Shown here: piece after piece, positions 25,408-34,332 of the stretch
How the letters are laid out: each line of letters begins with the position of its first letter
Numbering within the stretch: position 1 is the first letter of the stretch
From: an uncultured Lachnospiraceae bacterium
GTDB lineage: Bacteria > Bacillota > Clostridia > Lachnospirales > Lachnospiraceae
Reading direction: 5' to 3'
Assembly: GCA_934343915.1 (NCBI GenBank)
Contig: CAKRIL010000002.1
Location: forward strand, 54,265 to 118,264
Length of the DNA: 64,000 nucleotides
Translations under genes and position numbers: made by a program
Notes under the pieces: model-generated
The model's input: the letters and a program-made list of their open reading frames with translations, nothing else
Told to the model about the DNA's origin: nothing
Database searches by the model: none

Positions 25408-26265
25408 CTATATAACGCTCATCTTTTTTCCTAAAACCTGGAAAAAGCTTAACTTGCTTGTCTTTACAATCTTAGCCTTCTTAGGTGCTCTTGTTATTAT
25501 GACCTTATCACCGGATATCAGGTTAGTATGTAACTCGCCGTCAAATGAAGCTACTCTCTCCTCCTGATTAGAACGGCTCTTGCTCATCTTAACGCATATC
25601 TCATCAAAGGAGTCAAGTATGATACTCCTCTGATTAATCTTGTGCGGGCATACCGGTGTAAGAATTATAAGCTCGGAATTAGGCTGTGCAATCGGGCCTC
25701 CGGCAGACAGATTATACGCTGTCGAGCCTGTCGGTGTCGATATGATAAGCCCGTCGGCAGTGTATGATGTAAGATACTCATTGTTGACAAATATATCAAA
25801 ATCAATGACTCTCAACGCTCCGCTTCTGTTGATTACGATATCGTTAAGTGCAACATTCGAATACATAAGCTTTCCATCTCTGTATGCATTTCCTTCGAGC
25901 ATCATTCGCTCATCAATCTCATAATCACCTGCGAGCACGCAGTCGATTGCAGGAAAAGCCTGCTCCTTGTCTATATCAACCAAAAATCCGAGTGTACCTA
26001 TATTGATTCCGAGAAGCGGCAGTTCAAGCTGGCTTAGATCCCTGGCTGCCTGAATAAGCGTTCCGTCGCCTCCGAGAACTATAACACAGTCCGTATCGTC
26101 AGGAACCATATCGGCGTTAGTATAATTATAATTCGTATTGCTGACGGCATCCCCCGACTGGGTGTAGCAGGTCTTTCCCTTAGATTCCAAATAATCAATT
26201 ATGCTTTTGGTAAATGTAAGCTCTCTGTCCTTTGCCATATTGGTAACAATAAAAAACTTTTCCAT
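25408..26265 (-). CDS. nadK: NAD kinase
   Basis: 285 residues. It phosphorylates NAD to NADP with ATP. The GGDGT motif (65-69) and the C-terminal conserved segment ISTPTGSTAYNLSAGGPI that forms the NAD pocket are clear. The ribosome site before the ATG is weak, so it may depend on translation of tlyA upstream. It is inserted between tlyA and argR, an arrangement usual in clostridia and different from B. subtilis. Confidence 0.95.
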   Translation of the reverse strand: MEKFFIVTNMAKDRELTFTKSIIDYLESKGKTCYTQSGDAVSNTNYNYTNADMVPDDTDCVIVLGGDGTLIQAARDLSQLELPLLGINIGTLGFLVDIDKEQAFPAIDCVLAGDYEIDERMMLEGNAYRDGKLMYSNVALNDIVINRSGALRVIDFDIFVNNEYLTSYTADGLIISTPTGSTAYNLSAGGPIAQPNSELIILTPVCPHKINQRSIILDSFDEICVKMSKSRSNQEERVASFDGELHTNLISGDKVIITRAPKKAKIVKTSKLSFFQVLGKKMSVI

Positions 26266-26307
26266 CCCGTAGCCTTACCCTTCCGTACTGAATAAATATG
26301 CTATATC

Positions 26308-27105
26308 TTACAACATTTCATGTGCTTTTTCAACAATTTCGCGGATATTAAATGCAAGCCCGCCCGGCTCCTCGTCACTCTTTCTTAAATGAAGCAGATA
26401 TTCTATGTTGCCTTCAGGTCCTTTTATAGGTGAGAATTCAAGATTAAGCGGAATGAATCCGTTGGCTGCGGCAAAATTGGTCACATTCTCAATAACCTCA
26501 ATATGTACTGCCTTATCCCTTACAACTCCCTTTTTTCCGACTTTCTCCCGTCCTGCCTCGAACTGCGGCTTGATAAGTGCCGCAATCTCTCCGCCGTCGC
26601 GAAGAAGTGCTCTTACGGGAAGAAGTACCTTGGTGAGCGAAATAAATGACACATCTATACTTGCAAAATCTATGACATCAGCTATATCCTCAGGTGTAAC
26701 GAACTTAATGTTCGTCTTTTCCATGACAACCACACGCTCATCCTGTCTGAGTCTCCAGTCAAGCTGACCATGTCCAACATCAACGGAATACACCTTGACG
26801 GCTCCGTTCTGAAGCATACAATCGGTAAAACCGCCTGTGGAGGCACCGACATCCATACATATCTTGCCTTCAAGCGATATGTCAAAATGTGTCATCGCCT
26901 TCTCAAGTTTCAAGCCGCCGCGGCTTACATACTTCATCGTCACACCGTGAAGCTCTATCTGACATGTGACATCGAACATGGAGCCTGCCTTATCCTCACG
27001 CTGTCCGTTGACGAACACATTGCCCGCCATAATAATTGCCTTTGCCTTCTCCCGTGAATCCGCAAGTCTGCGCTCCACTACCAGCACATCCAGTCTCTCT
27101 TTCAT
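26308..27105 (-). CDS. tlyA: TlyA-family rRNA 2'-O-methyltransferase
   Basis: 265 residues: S4 RNA-binding domain (1-60) and FtsJ-like methyltransferase domain with the SAM motif MDVGASTGGFTDCML. Family members methylate 16S and 23S rRNA ribose (TlyA of mycobacteria, where loss gives capreomycin resistance); they were earlier called hemolysin A. B. subtilis YqxC has the same position. GAGG is seven bases before the ATG. The rRNA target in this organism is inferred only. Confidence 0.93.
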   Translation of the reverse strand: MKERLDVLVVERRLADSREKAKAIIMAGNVFVNGQREDKAGSMFDVTCQIELHGVTMKYVSRGGLKLEKAMTHFDISLEGKICMDVGASTGGFTDCMLQNGAVKVYSVDVGHGQLDWRLRQDERVVVMEKTNIKFVTPEDIADVIDFASIDVSFISLTKVLLPVRALLRDGGEIAALIKPQFEAGREKVGKKGVVRDKAVHIEVIENVTNFAAANGFIPLNLEFSPIKGPEGNIEYLLHLRKSDEEPGGLAFNIREIVEKAHEML

Positions 27106-27156
27106 AACAACCTCATTCCTGAGTTATTCTTACACTAACCTCTATACTTGTTTTTG

Positions 27157-29007
27157 TTAAAATCTGTCTAATTTTTCTATAATATCATCAGGTGTAAAAC
27201 CACATTCTTCCTTAAGACGGCCTACCGCCCCATGTGTCATGTATTCATCCGGAAGCGATGCCGTAACCACTCTGATGTTATATCCGTTCTCATTGACAAT
27301 CCGCAGCACGTTCATTCCGAATCCACCGGCTCCGATATTCTCCTCTATTGTAAGAAGCTTATCATGATTCCCGGCAAGCTTTGCAATAAGCTTATCGTCT
27401 ACCGGATTCTCGAATCTTGCATTGATAAGCGTAGGATTTTCTCCTCTGTCCTTAAGCTTATCATATATCTTAACGCCTTCCTCAATCGATGCTCCGATGG
27501 TGAGTATTGCGGTATGGCTTCCGCTGTATATCACCTCAGCCCTGCCGTAGCTTATCTCTTCCTTATGCTCGGAGAGAATATCCGATACGGCTCCTCTCGG
27601 GTATCTTATGGCAATCGGTCCATCATAGCTGTTCGCAAATTCCATCATATCCATAAGCTCAAGCCGGTTCTTAGGTGCCATAACCGTCATTCCGGGGATA
27701 ATATTGAGATATGAATAATCAAATATACCCTGATGTGTCTCGCCGTCATTTCCTACAATTCCTGCCCTGTCTATCATAAATACCACATGAAGTCCCTGAA
27801 TACATACATCATGCAGTATCTCATCAAAGCCTCTCTGTAAAAATGAGGAATACACTGCAAAATACGGCTTATATCCTCCTGCCGCAAGTCCTGCCGCGAA
27901 GGTCACCGCATGCTCCTCGGCTATTCCTACATCGAAAAACCGCAGCGGGAATCGCTTCTGGAATCTTGAAAGCCCTGTTCCCGAAGCCATTGAAGCCGTG
28001 ATTGCCACAATTCTGTCATCATTAGATGCCATATCGCATATCTTTCTTGAAAAGACATCAGTGTATGTGGTCTTCGGGGCTGCAAATGCCTTTCCTGTGG
28101 AGATATCGAACGGACCTACACCATGGAACTTATCCGGACGCAGTCTTGCCGGTTCATAGCCCCTGCCCTTTTCGGTGATAACATGTACGATGACAGAGGA
28201 ATTAATCTTCTTCGCAATCCTGAACAGCTTGCACAGCTTGTTGATGTCGTGTCCGTCAACCGGACCGAGATACGTTATTCCCATGTCCTCGAACTTCATT
28301 CCCGGAAGAAGGAGCTGCTTGATACCACTCTTAGTCTTGTGAATCTGTGATACAATCTTATCGCCGTACACGGGAATCTTCTTGAGGGAATTCTTCACAT
28401 TGTCGTTGATATCTCTGTATGCATTATCCCCCCTTATGCTTGTAAGCATCGTTGATATTGCTCCGACGTTGGGTGATATTGACATGTTATTATCGTTCAA
28501 TACTATAATAAAATTACTATGATTCTCGGCAGCATTGTTGAGTGCTTCAAGTGCAAGACCTCCCGTAAGAGCTCCGTCGCCTATAATTGATACAACATAA
28601 TTCGTTCCGCCTGAGAGGTCTCTTGCCTTGACATAGCCGAGTCCGGCCGATATTGAGGTGGAACTGTGTCCGGTATCAAAGCTGTCGCACTTGCTCTCCC
28701 TTCTCTTAGGGAAGCCGCTCATTCCGCCGTACTGCCTTAATGTATCGAATTCATCCTTGCGCCCCGTCAGAATCTTGTGGGTGTAAGCCTGATGCCCCAC
28801 ATCCCACACAAGCTTGTCCTCAGGAAGATCAAATGACAGATGCATCGCCATGGTAAGCTCAACCGTACCAAGGTTAGAAGCCAAATGTCCCCCCGTCCTG
28901 CTGACATGCTCTATTAAAAATTCCCTTATCTCCGATGCAAGCTTGGGCAAATCTTCGGATGGAACATTTTTAATATCATTTTCTTTATTTATCATATCAA
29001 GTAACAT
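27157..29007 (-). CDS. dxs: 1-deoxy-D-xylulose-5-phosphate synthase
   Basis: 616 residues. TPP-dependent enzyme joining pyruvate and glyceraldehyde-3-phosphate, first step of the MEP isoprenoid pathway. His41 (SRTGGHLASNLG), the TPP motif beginning GDGALTGG (143-150) through NDNN, and the pyrimidine-domain segment FDVGIAEEHAVTFAAGLA are present. It lies directly downstream of ispA, so isoprenoid precursor genes are grouped. GAGG lies seven bases before the ATG. Confidence 0.97.
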   Translation of the reverse strand: MLLDMINKENDIKNVPSEDLPKLASEIREFLIEHVSRTGGHLASNLGTVELTMAMHLSFDLPEDKLVWDVGHQAYTHKILTGRKDEFDTLRQYGGMSGFPKRRESKCDSFDTGHSSTSISAGLGYVKARDLSGGTNYVVSIIGDGALTGGLALEALNNAAENHSNFIIVLNDNNMSISPNVGAISTMLTSIRGDNAYRDINDNVKNSLKKIPVYGDKIVSQIHKTKSGIKQLLLPGMKFEDMGITYLGPVDGHDINKLCKLFRIAKKINSSVIVHVITEKGRGYEPARLRPDKFHGVGPFDISTGKAFAAPKTTYTDVFSRKICDMASNDDRIVAITASMASGTGLSRFQKRFPLRFFDVGIAEEHAVTFAAGLAAGGYKPYFAVYSSFLQRGFDEILHDVCIQGLHVVFMIDRAGIVGNDGETHQGIFDYSYLNIIPGMTVMAPKNRLELMDMMEFANSYDGPIAIRYPRGAVSDILSEHKEEISYGRAEVIYSGSHTAILTIGASIEEGVKIYDKLKDRGENPTLINARFENPVDDKLIAKLAGNHDKLLTIEENIGAGGFGMNVLRIVNENGYNIRVVTASLPDEYMTHGAVGRLKEECGFTPDDIIEKLDRF

Positions 29008-29026
29008 AACATACCTCGTTCCAATC

Positions 29027-29938
29027 CTAATACTTTCTGTTCACAAGACTTTCTATAAGCCATAAAAGAAAGCTTCTCTCCTGTTCATCGCATACCGGAA
29101 TCTCTTTTAACACGGTCTCAGCGCGCTCTGACAGTCTTGCTGCCTCGTTTGCCGCCTTATCAATTCCAAAGAGTGTGACATAGGTGGTCTTATTATTCTT
29201 CTCATCACTGTTAATCGGCTTGCCGATTACTGCCGCATCGCCGGTACAGTCAAGTATATCATCCTGTATCTGAAATGCCATTCCCACGCATCTGCCGATT
29301 TCTTCAAATTGGCTTATAACCTGCTCATCGGCACCTGCAAGTGCTGCACCAATCATCATTGAGCCCTCTATAAGAGCACAGGTCTTAAGCCTGTATATAT
29401 AATCAAGTCTTTCCTTGTCAGGATTCTTTCCGGTAAAAAGAACATCCACCGACTGACCGCCGAGCATACCATAAGGGCCTGATTTGTCGGCAAATACCAA
29501 AAGAGCTTGTATAATGTTCTTTCGCTGTGTATCATCTGACGCATATGAAAAAGCCTTGAGAGCTGTCTCGGTTGACCAGTGCAAAAGTCCGTCGCCTGCC
29601 AAAAGTCCGCATGCCGTACCGTACTTACTGTGTGTTGTCGGCTTGCCTCTTCTAAGTTCATCGTTGTCAATCTCAGGCATGTCATCATGTACAAGTGAAT
29701 ATGTGTGCAGGTACTCCATCGCTGCCATGAAGGGCTCCCTGCGCTCGTCACTTCCGCCCATAAGCCTGTACACACTGTCGATAAACATAGGTCTTAATCT
29801 CTTTCCGCCGACCATAACACTGTAATTCATTGCCGATACAAGCTCGCTTAAAAAGCCTTCCTCAGAGGGAAGGTACTTTTTTATTATAGTGTTGGCATAA
29901 TCGGTCCGCTCACAAAGAAGCTTCTGGTAATCAACCAT
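29027..29938 (-). CDS. ispA: Farnesyl diphosphate synthase (polyprenyl synthetase family)
   Basis: 303 residues. It condenses IPP with DMAPP and GPP, giving FPP for undecaprenyl phosphate and quinone-type lipids. The first Asp-rich motif is DDMPEID (85-91) and the second is DDILD (226-230). TYSLVHDD before the first motif is the bacterial FPP synthase pattern; GGPP cannot be excluded. The ATG at 29938, one base after the xseB stop, is chosen over ATGs inside xseB because it starts the family alignment and GGAG lies upstream. Confidence 0.94.
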   Translation of the reverse strand: MVDYQKLLCERTDYANTIIKKYLPSEEGFLSELVSAMNYSVMVGGKRLRPMFIDSVYRLMGGSDERREPFMAAMEYLHTYSLVHDDMPEIDNDELRRGKPTTHSKYGTACGLLAGDGLLHWSTETALKAFSYASDDTQRKNIIQALLVFADKSGPYGMLGGQSVDVLFTGKNPDKERLDYIYRLKTCALIEGSMMIGAALAGADEQVISQFEEIGRCVGMAFQIQDDILDCTGDAAVIGKPINSDEKNNKTTYVTLFGIDKAANEAARLSERAETVLKEIPVCDEQERSFLLWLIESLVNRKY

Positions 29939-29939
29939 A

Positions 29940-30155
29940 TTAGTCCACATCTCCATTCGAAGTATTGGATTCTTCTCTAAGAACAATTATCTGCTTCTCC
30001 ACCTTATCAAGCTGCGCGGCACATTGAGCAGTAAGCTTTATGCCGGCTTCATACGCCTTAAACGCTTCCTCAAGAGACATATCATTCTGTTCGAGTTGTT
30101 CTATAATCTCTTCCAATTTGTCAAAATTCTCTTCTATACTCTTAGCCTTAGCCAT
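29940..30155 (-). CDS. xseB: Exodeoxyribonuclease VII small subunit
   Basis: 71 residues, two-helix protein that binds several copies per XseA and completes the single-strand exonuclease. FDKLEEIIEQLEQNDMSLEEAFKAYEAGIKL is the family pattern (shown here as one helical hairpin at about 8-38). The ATG at 30155 with GGAGG six bases upstream is preferred over one five codons earlier. It sits between xseA and ispA as in B. subtilis. Confidence 0.93.
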   Translation of the reverse strand: MAKAKSIEENFDKLEEIIEQLEQNDMSLEEAFKAYEAGIKLTAQCAAQLDKVEKQIIVLREESNTSNGDVD

Positions 30156-30182
30156 GTCATCCTCCGGCATGTGTTAAATTCG

Positions 30183-31385
30183 TCAACTGTTCTTCTTAAT
30201 ATCGGATACGACCGCCGTGAAGCTTCCATCCGATAAAATCACATCTATATTCTCACCAATTTTTATATTATCAATACTCTTAACCGCATTGTGGCAGACA
30301 TCCTCAACATACCCAAAGCCGCCGCCAAGCTTCATTGCCGGTGACAGACCGTTAAGCCTTGCGGCAAGCAGCCTGAACCTGTTCTTATTGGCATCAAGCG
30401 TTCTGTCGAGTGACATATCAAGTCTCTGTCTTAACATATCAAGATATTGTCTGTTGTCGAGAAGCCTTTTCTCGGGTGCGGACATTTTAAGCCGCAGCTT
30501 CATGGAATTCAGCTGCTCTTTCATGAACCTGATTCTGTTATCAAGCAGTCTGTCAAGTGTATTGTATGTCTCTTCAATTCTTCTGCACCATTGCGAATAA
30601 TCGAATACGGCAAGTTCTGCCGCCGCTGACGGTGTAGGTGCTCTCATGTCTGACACAAAATCTATTATGGTAAAATCTGTCTCATGTCCGACCGCAGATA
30701 TGACAGGTGTTCTGCATTCAAACACGCTCCTTGCAACGCATTCCTCATTAAAAGCCCACAAATCTTCGATGGAGCCGCCGCCTCTTCCGACTATAATCAC
30801 ATCCAGTCCCATACTGTCTAAGGTCTGTATCCCCCGGCATATCGTATCCGCCGCACCATCGCCCTGTACCTTGGCAGGATACAGATAAAGCTGCACATAC
30901 GGATTCCTTCGGTGTGTGATATTGATAATATCCTGAATTGCAGCTCCGGTCGGTGCAGTTACAACACCTATTTTGAGGGCATACTTCGGAATCGGCTGTT
31001 TATATGAGGCATCGAACATTCCCATATCTTCAAGCTCTGTCTTGAGTGCAAGGAAACGCTCATAGAGAGCGCCGGCACCTGCCTGTTCTATGCTCTTTGC
31101 ATACAACTGGTACTTTCCGTCCCTCTCATATACATTGATGCTTCCGGCAGCCTTAACCTGCATACCGTCACGCAGTGTGAAATTAAGTCCTCTTCTGTCA
31201 CCTGCGAACATCACACATGCAAGTGCACTGTCTGCATCCTTGAGTGTAAAATAAATATGCCCGGAGCTGTGGTACTTACAGTTAGACACCTCTCCGGTCA
31301 CCCGGACCTTACCTAACACAAAGTCCGTCTGAAACATATTCTTAATATACTGATTAATCTGACTTACACTATATGCGTCTGCCAT
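30183..31385 (-). CDS. xseA: Exodeoxyribonuclease VII large subunit
   Basis: 400 residues. It has an OB-fold DNA-binding domain (1-100, KVRVTGEVSNCKYHSSGHIYF-type start), a catalytic core with GAAIQDIINI, VGRGGGSIEDLWAFNEE and GHETDFTIIDFVSDMRAPTPSAAAEL motifs in order, and a C-terminal coiled coil. It degrades single-stranded DNA in both directions. Its ATG starts one base after the nusB stop, without a strong ribosome site, so translational coupling is likely. Confidence 0.96.
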   Translation of the reverse strand: MADAYSVSQINQYIKNMFQTDFVLGKVRVTGEVSNCKYHSSGHIYFTLKDADSALACVMFAGDRRGLNFTLRDGMQVKAAGSINVYERDGKYQLYAKSIEQAGAGALYERFLALKTELEDMGMFDASYKQPIPKYALKIGVVTAPTGAAIQDIINITHRRNPYVQLYLYPAKVQGDGAADTICRGIQTLDSMGLDVIIVGRGGGSIEDLWAFNEECVARSVFECRTPVISAVGHETDFTIIDFVSDMRAPTPSAAAELAVFDYSQWCRRIEETYNTLDRLLDNRIRFMKEQLNSMKLRLKMSAPEKRLLDNRQYLDMLRQRLDMSLDRTLDANKNRFRLLAARLNGLSPAMKLGGGFGYVEDVCHNAVKSIDNIKIGENIDVILSDGSFTAVVSDIKKNS

Positions 31386-31386
31386 A

Positions 31387-31782
31387 TTATTTTACAAGCT
31401 TGCCTAAAATACCGTTTACAAATGAAGGTGAATCATCTCCGCCGTACTTCTTTGCAAGCTCGACAGCTTCATTGATTGCCACATTCACCGGAACATCATC
31501 ATCAAAAAGAGCCTCATACACTGCAAGGCGGATAATCGTAAGCTCAACCTTACCGATACGCTCCTTCTTCCAGCCTACACACAGCTCTTCAATCTTACTA
31601 TCTATCTCAGGAAGCTTCTCCTCAATCTTCTTGGTTCTCTCGGTTATAAGCTGCTGATGCTCAGGTGTGAGCGTGAGCGGTTCAAAATAGAGCTTATCCT
31701 GCTCATCCAAATCAGCCGCATCATGGAATTCCACGCGGAATAACAGCTTAAATACATGTTCTCTTATTTCACTTCTTCTCAT
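31387..31782 (-). CDS. nusB: Transcription antitermination factor NusB
   Basis: 131 residues, all-alpha. It binds boxA RNA with NusE (S10) during rRNA transcription. It opens with RRSEIREHVFKLLFRVEF and closes with VAINEAVELAKKYGGDDSPSFVNGILGKL, split here as two family signatures at 2-19 and 100-128. AAGGAC precedes the ATG. folD, which separates nusB and xseA in B. subtilis, is absent. Confidence 0.95.
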   Translation of the reverse strand: MRRSEIREHVFKLLFRVEFHDAADLDEQDKLYFEPLTLTPEHQQLITERTKKIEEKLPEIDSKIEELCVGWKKERIGKVELTIIRLAVYEALFDDDVPVNVAINEAVELAKKYGGDDSPSFVNGILGKLVK

Positions 31783-31811
31783 ATCAAAAAGTCCTTTCGC
31801 AATAACGACAA

Positions 31812-31839
31812 TAAAGGCCCTGAAACGCTCAAGGCCTTC
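31812..31839 (-). terminator. Possible weak terminator or attenuator between asp23-like gene and nusB
   Basis: AAGGCC on one side pairs with GGCCTT on the other, followed on the minus strand by TATTG. The U tract is poor, so read-through into nusB is likely. Confidence 0.35.
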
Positions 31840-31847
31840 ACAGTTCT

Positions 31848-32228
31848 CTACTTATTCTCTATCTTCACGCCGGCAATCTTGACATTGACCTCTGCAACCG
31901 TAAGTCCTGTCATTGTCTCAATCGCACTGGAGATGCGCTCCTGAATCTTCTCGCTGACTTCAGGAATTGAATAACCGTACTTAAGGATAACAGAGACAAA
32001 TACAACAGCAGTATTGTCTGTTATCTCAACCGTAACACCCTTAGAAAGAACCTTCATTCCAAGCTTGCTTACAAGTTCATTGGTAATGTTTCCGGACATG
32101 CACTCCACGCCCTCAACCTCGGTAGCTGCAAGACCGGCAACTATGCATACAACCTCGTCTGCAACCTGTATGTTACATATTCCTTTATTCTCACATATTG
32201 AGTATGTGCTCTCACCATTCTTTGACAT
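31848..32228 (-). CDS. Asp23/Gls24 family envelope stress protein
   Basis: 126 residues, Pfam Asp23 (DUF322), like B. subtilis YqhY in the same gene order. Family members are linked to cell-envelope homeostasis, and YqhY has been tied to control of acetyl-CoA carboxylase; accBC, its B. subtilis neighbours, are missing here. The family core VADEVVCIVAGLAATEVEGV (22-41) and GVTVEITDNTAVVFVSVILKYG are seen. GGAGGAC lies before the ATG. Confidence 0.9.
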   Translation of the reverse strand: MSKNGESTYSICENKGICNIQVADEVVCIVAGLAATEVEGVECMSGNITNELVSKLGMKVLSKGVTVEITDNTAVVFVSVILKYGYSIPEVSEKIQERISSAIETMTGLTVAEVNVKIAGVKIENK

Positions 32229-32384
32229 AAGTCCTCCAATCCGCTTCCGTCAGGGAAGCCTGCAATGCGGTAATATACATATATTATACCCAATACTTCC
32301 CTTTTTTGCAATTAGAAAATATACAACCTCGCGACTTCCGTTGTACAATCTTGCCGAGGAAACGTTTTTTGCCTCATCACCGCT

Positions 32385-33104
32385 TCATGAAACCGGCTGT
32401 CCTTCACCGTAGGTCTCCGCCTCGCTCTCAGTTTCGCTCTCTGCTCCGGCGTTCGTTTCGGCAGAGTCAGCAGCGGAGCTTACGGCGGATATTGTGATAT
32501 TCTCAACGCTCACTCCTGATTTTCTCTTGATTATATCCTCAATCTGAGCACGCTCCGTGTCGGACAGGCTGGCTCTGTACACGACCACATCCGCCTGTTC
32601 ATCCGTAATGGATACTATGACATCAGTGAAGCCCTTTGCCTCAAGCAAAAGCTCCGCTGCCGCTTCTCTTTCCGCAATGTCCGTAAGAGCAATCATGCGG
32701 CTTACCGCCTCAGCCTTGCTTGCCTCATCAAGAGCTGTGTTATTGATTATGTCGAGTAACGACTCCTTGTTGGCAGCTCTCACCTGCTCGCGGTCAAGCT
32801 TTGCGCTTATTATGAAATCAGACTGCCTTGTGCTTGTACTTGAGCTGCTTCCGGTGCTTGTGCTGCCTCCCGTAAGAACCGCAGCACCCGGGTCTGTCAC
32901 CGAAAAATCGTCGGGTTCTGCATCGTTGCTCAACAAATCTCCTGTCTGTGCATCTGTCTCGCCTAAGCTCAGGCTCACATTGGACACCTTGGTATCCTTG
33001 GCGTTTTTTGATACCAAATCCTTATAATTTATGTAGCCTGCAACCGCAATCATAATTGCGAGCGCTGTAATGATAATCTGATTTTTCTTCAAAATACGTT
33101 TCAA
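32385..33104 (-). CDS. spoIIIAH: Stage III sporulation protein AH
   Basis: 239 residues. The mother-cell half of the SpoIIQ-SpoIIIAH channel that joins mother cell and forespore. It has one N-terminal membrane helix (about 9-27), a Ser/Thr-rich linker (75-95) and the conserved YscJ/FliF-like domain (about 100-205). The last 30 residues are a Ser/Glu/Ala-rich tail. The start is a TTG at 33104 with GGAGGG eight bases upstream, and it follows spoIIIAG by four bases. Last gene of the spoIIIA operon. Confidence 0.93.
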   Translation of the reverse strand: MKRILKKNQIIITALAIMIAVAGYINYKDLVSKNAKDTKVSNVSLSLGETDAQTGDLLSNDAEPDDFSVTDPGAAVLTGGSTSTGSSSSTSTRQSDFIISAKLDREQVRAANKESLLDIINNTALDEASKAEAVSRMIALTDIAEREAAAELLLEAKGFTDVIVSITDEQADVVVYRASLSDTERAQIEDIIKRKSGVSVENITISAVSSAADSAETNAGAESETESEAETYGEGQPVS

Positions 33105-33108
33105 AGGC

Positions 33109-33702
33109 TTATCCCTCCATCTTCATAACCTTTATTTTATTTATATCTATCCCGAGTACGGCACTCACAGCTTCGGTAATGGCTGCCGTCACCCCTGCGT
33201 CCGATGCACCCTGTGCAAGCACAAGCACGCCGCTTATTGCAGGGTATAATCTTTTGGTAACATACGGTGTCAGCGTCCCGTCGCTTCCCTTTACAAAGAC
33301 AACCGTTTCATCCCTTGTCACCTCACCCGTCTTTATATTCTGACCCACGATACCGTCGACGCGGGTGCTCTCGCTCACATTGCTTCCGACTATAAGCTCA
33401 CCGGAATCCTTAAAAGTGATAAATACCTTTACCTTGCCGGCTCCCTCCGCCTTGGAAAGTATCTCCTCAAGCCCCGTTTCAAGATTTCTCGCATATTCCT
33501 GTACCGTAGTGATATCCGCTTCTGCCGCACTTTCCTGAACACTTATGGTACTCACCGTATTTCCGGCAGTACCCTTTTCACTCTTTCCCTTCACCGGCAG
33601 TGAAACAATAATGAGAAGCACACCACCGAGCATAAGAAGCAGCAGCTTATCCTTAGAAATATGCAGATTCTTAAGCGTTGAAATTATTTGACTGATTTTC
33701 AA
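33109..33702 (-). CDS. spoIIIAG: Stage III sporulation protein AG
   Basis: 197 residues with one membrane helix near residues 20-37. SpoIIIAG forms a 30-subunit ring of the feeding-tube complex. The ring-building domain contains GKVKVFITFKDSGELIVG and the C-terminal ISGVLVLAQGASDAGVTAAI and VLGIDINKIKVMKM, all typical. The start is a TTG with GAGG six bases upstream. Confidence 0.92.
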   Translation of the reverse strand: MKISQIISTLKNLHISKDKLLLLMLGGVLLIIVSLPVKGKSEKGTAGNTVSTISVQESAAEADITTVQEYARNLETGLEEILSKAEGAGKVKVFITFKDSGELIVGSNVSESTRVDGIVGQNIKTGEVTRDETVVFVKGSDGTLTPYVTKRLYPAISGVLVLAQGASDAGVTAAITEAVSAVLGIDINKIKVMKMEG

Positions 33703-33710
33703 GGTCTACC

Positions 33711-34304
33711 TCAATCTCTGGCACCCTCCTTATAATCCTGCCGGCTATATATGTTAATATATATATTAGGCTGCGGCAGATTATAGAAGTTGGCCAAATT
33801 ATTTTTTAATGTTATAAGATTATAATCATAAAAGGCTGCATTCGATGTATCATATATTTCCGTTTCATCACGCTGTTCAAGTTTCACCAAGTCAAGCCGT
33901 ATCAGCTCGACCGAGCCGTAATCCGAACTGTTATCATCAAGATTAAGCTCAACCGAACCGTTCACCATCTCATAGCCCCCGTCCGCTGCATATGTGCCCG
34001 CACGCTCCAGTATTGACGAGGTATATATACCTATTATCTCATCATTCCTGCCGCGTTCCGCATTTAATATACCTGCATATACCTCATCAGACAGTCCATA
34101 CCGGTCAAAAATACCCACATCAGGATCAAGGCTTACATTCCCAAGCAGTGACGCAATCGGCTTTATCACGGCTATAACCATGATAATACCCCCGAAAAGC
34201 TTAATGTACTTGATATATTTGTCGCTCGATATAAGATTCTCCACCATGCTCAGAACTATGTATATGCAAAAAATATTCCTGATATATTCACCAAGCCCGT
34301 CCAT
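33711..34304 (-). CDS. spoIIIAF: Stage III sporulation protein AF
   Basis: 197 residues with two N-terminal membrane helices (about 5-25 and 36-56) and a soluble C-terminal domain, part of the SpoIIIA-SpoIIQ complex. The ATG at 34304 (MDGLGEYIRNIF) is preferred: an upstream ATG would lie inside spoIIIAE out of frame and has no ribosome site, whereas a purine-rich GTGGGGG lies just before this one. The family is poorly conserved in sequence; position and topology support the call. Confidence 0.87.
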   Translation of the reverse strand: MDGLGEYIRNIFCIYIVLSMVENLISSDKYIKYIKLFGGIIMVIAVIKPIASLLGNVSLDPDVGIFDRYGLSDEVYAGILNAERGRNDEIIGIYTSSILERAGTYAADGGYEMVNGSVELNLDDNSSDYGSVELIRLDLVKLEQRDETEIYDTSNAAFYDYNLITLKNNLANFYNLPQPNIYINIYSRQDYKEGARD

Positions 34305-34332
34305 TAACGCCCCCACTGCAAATATGATTTCT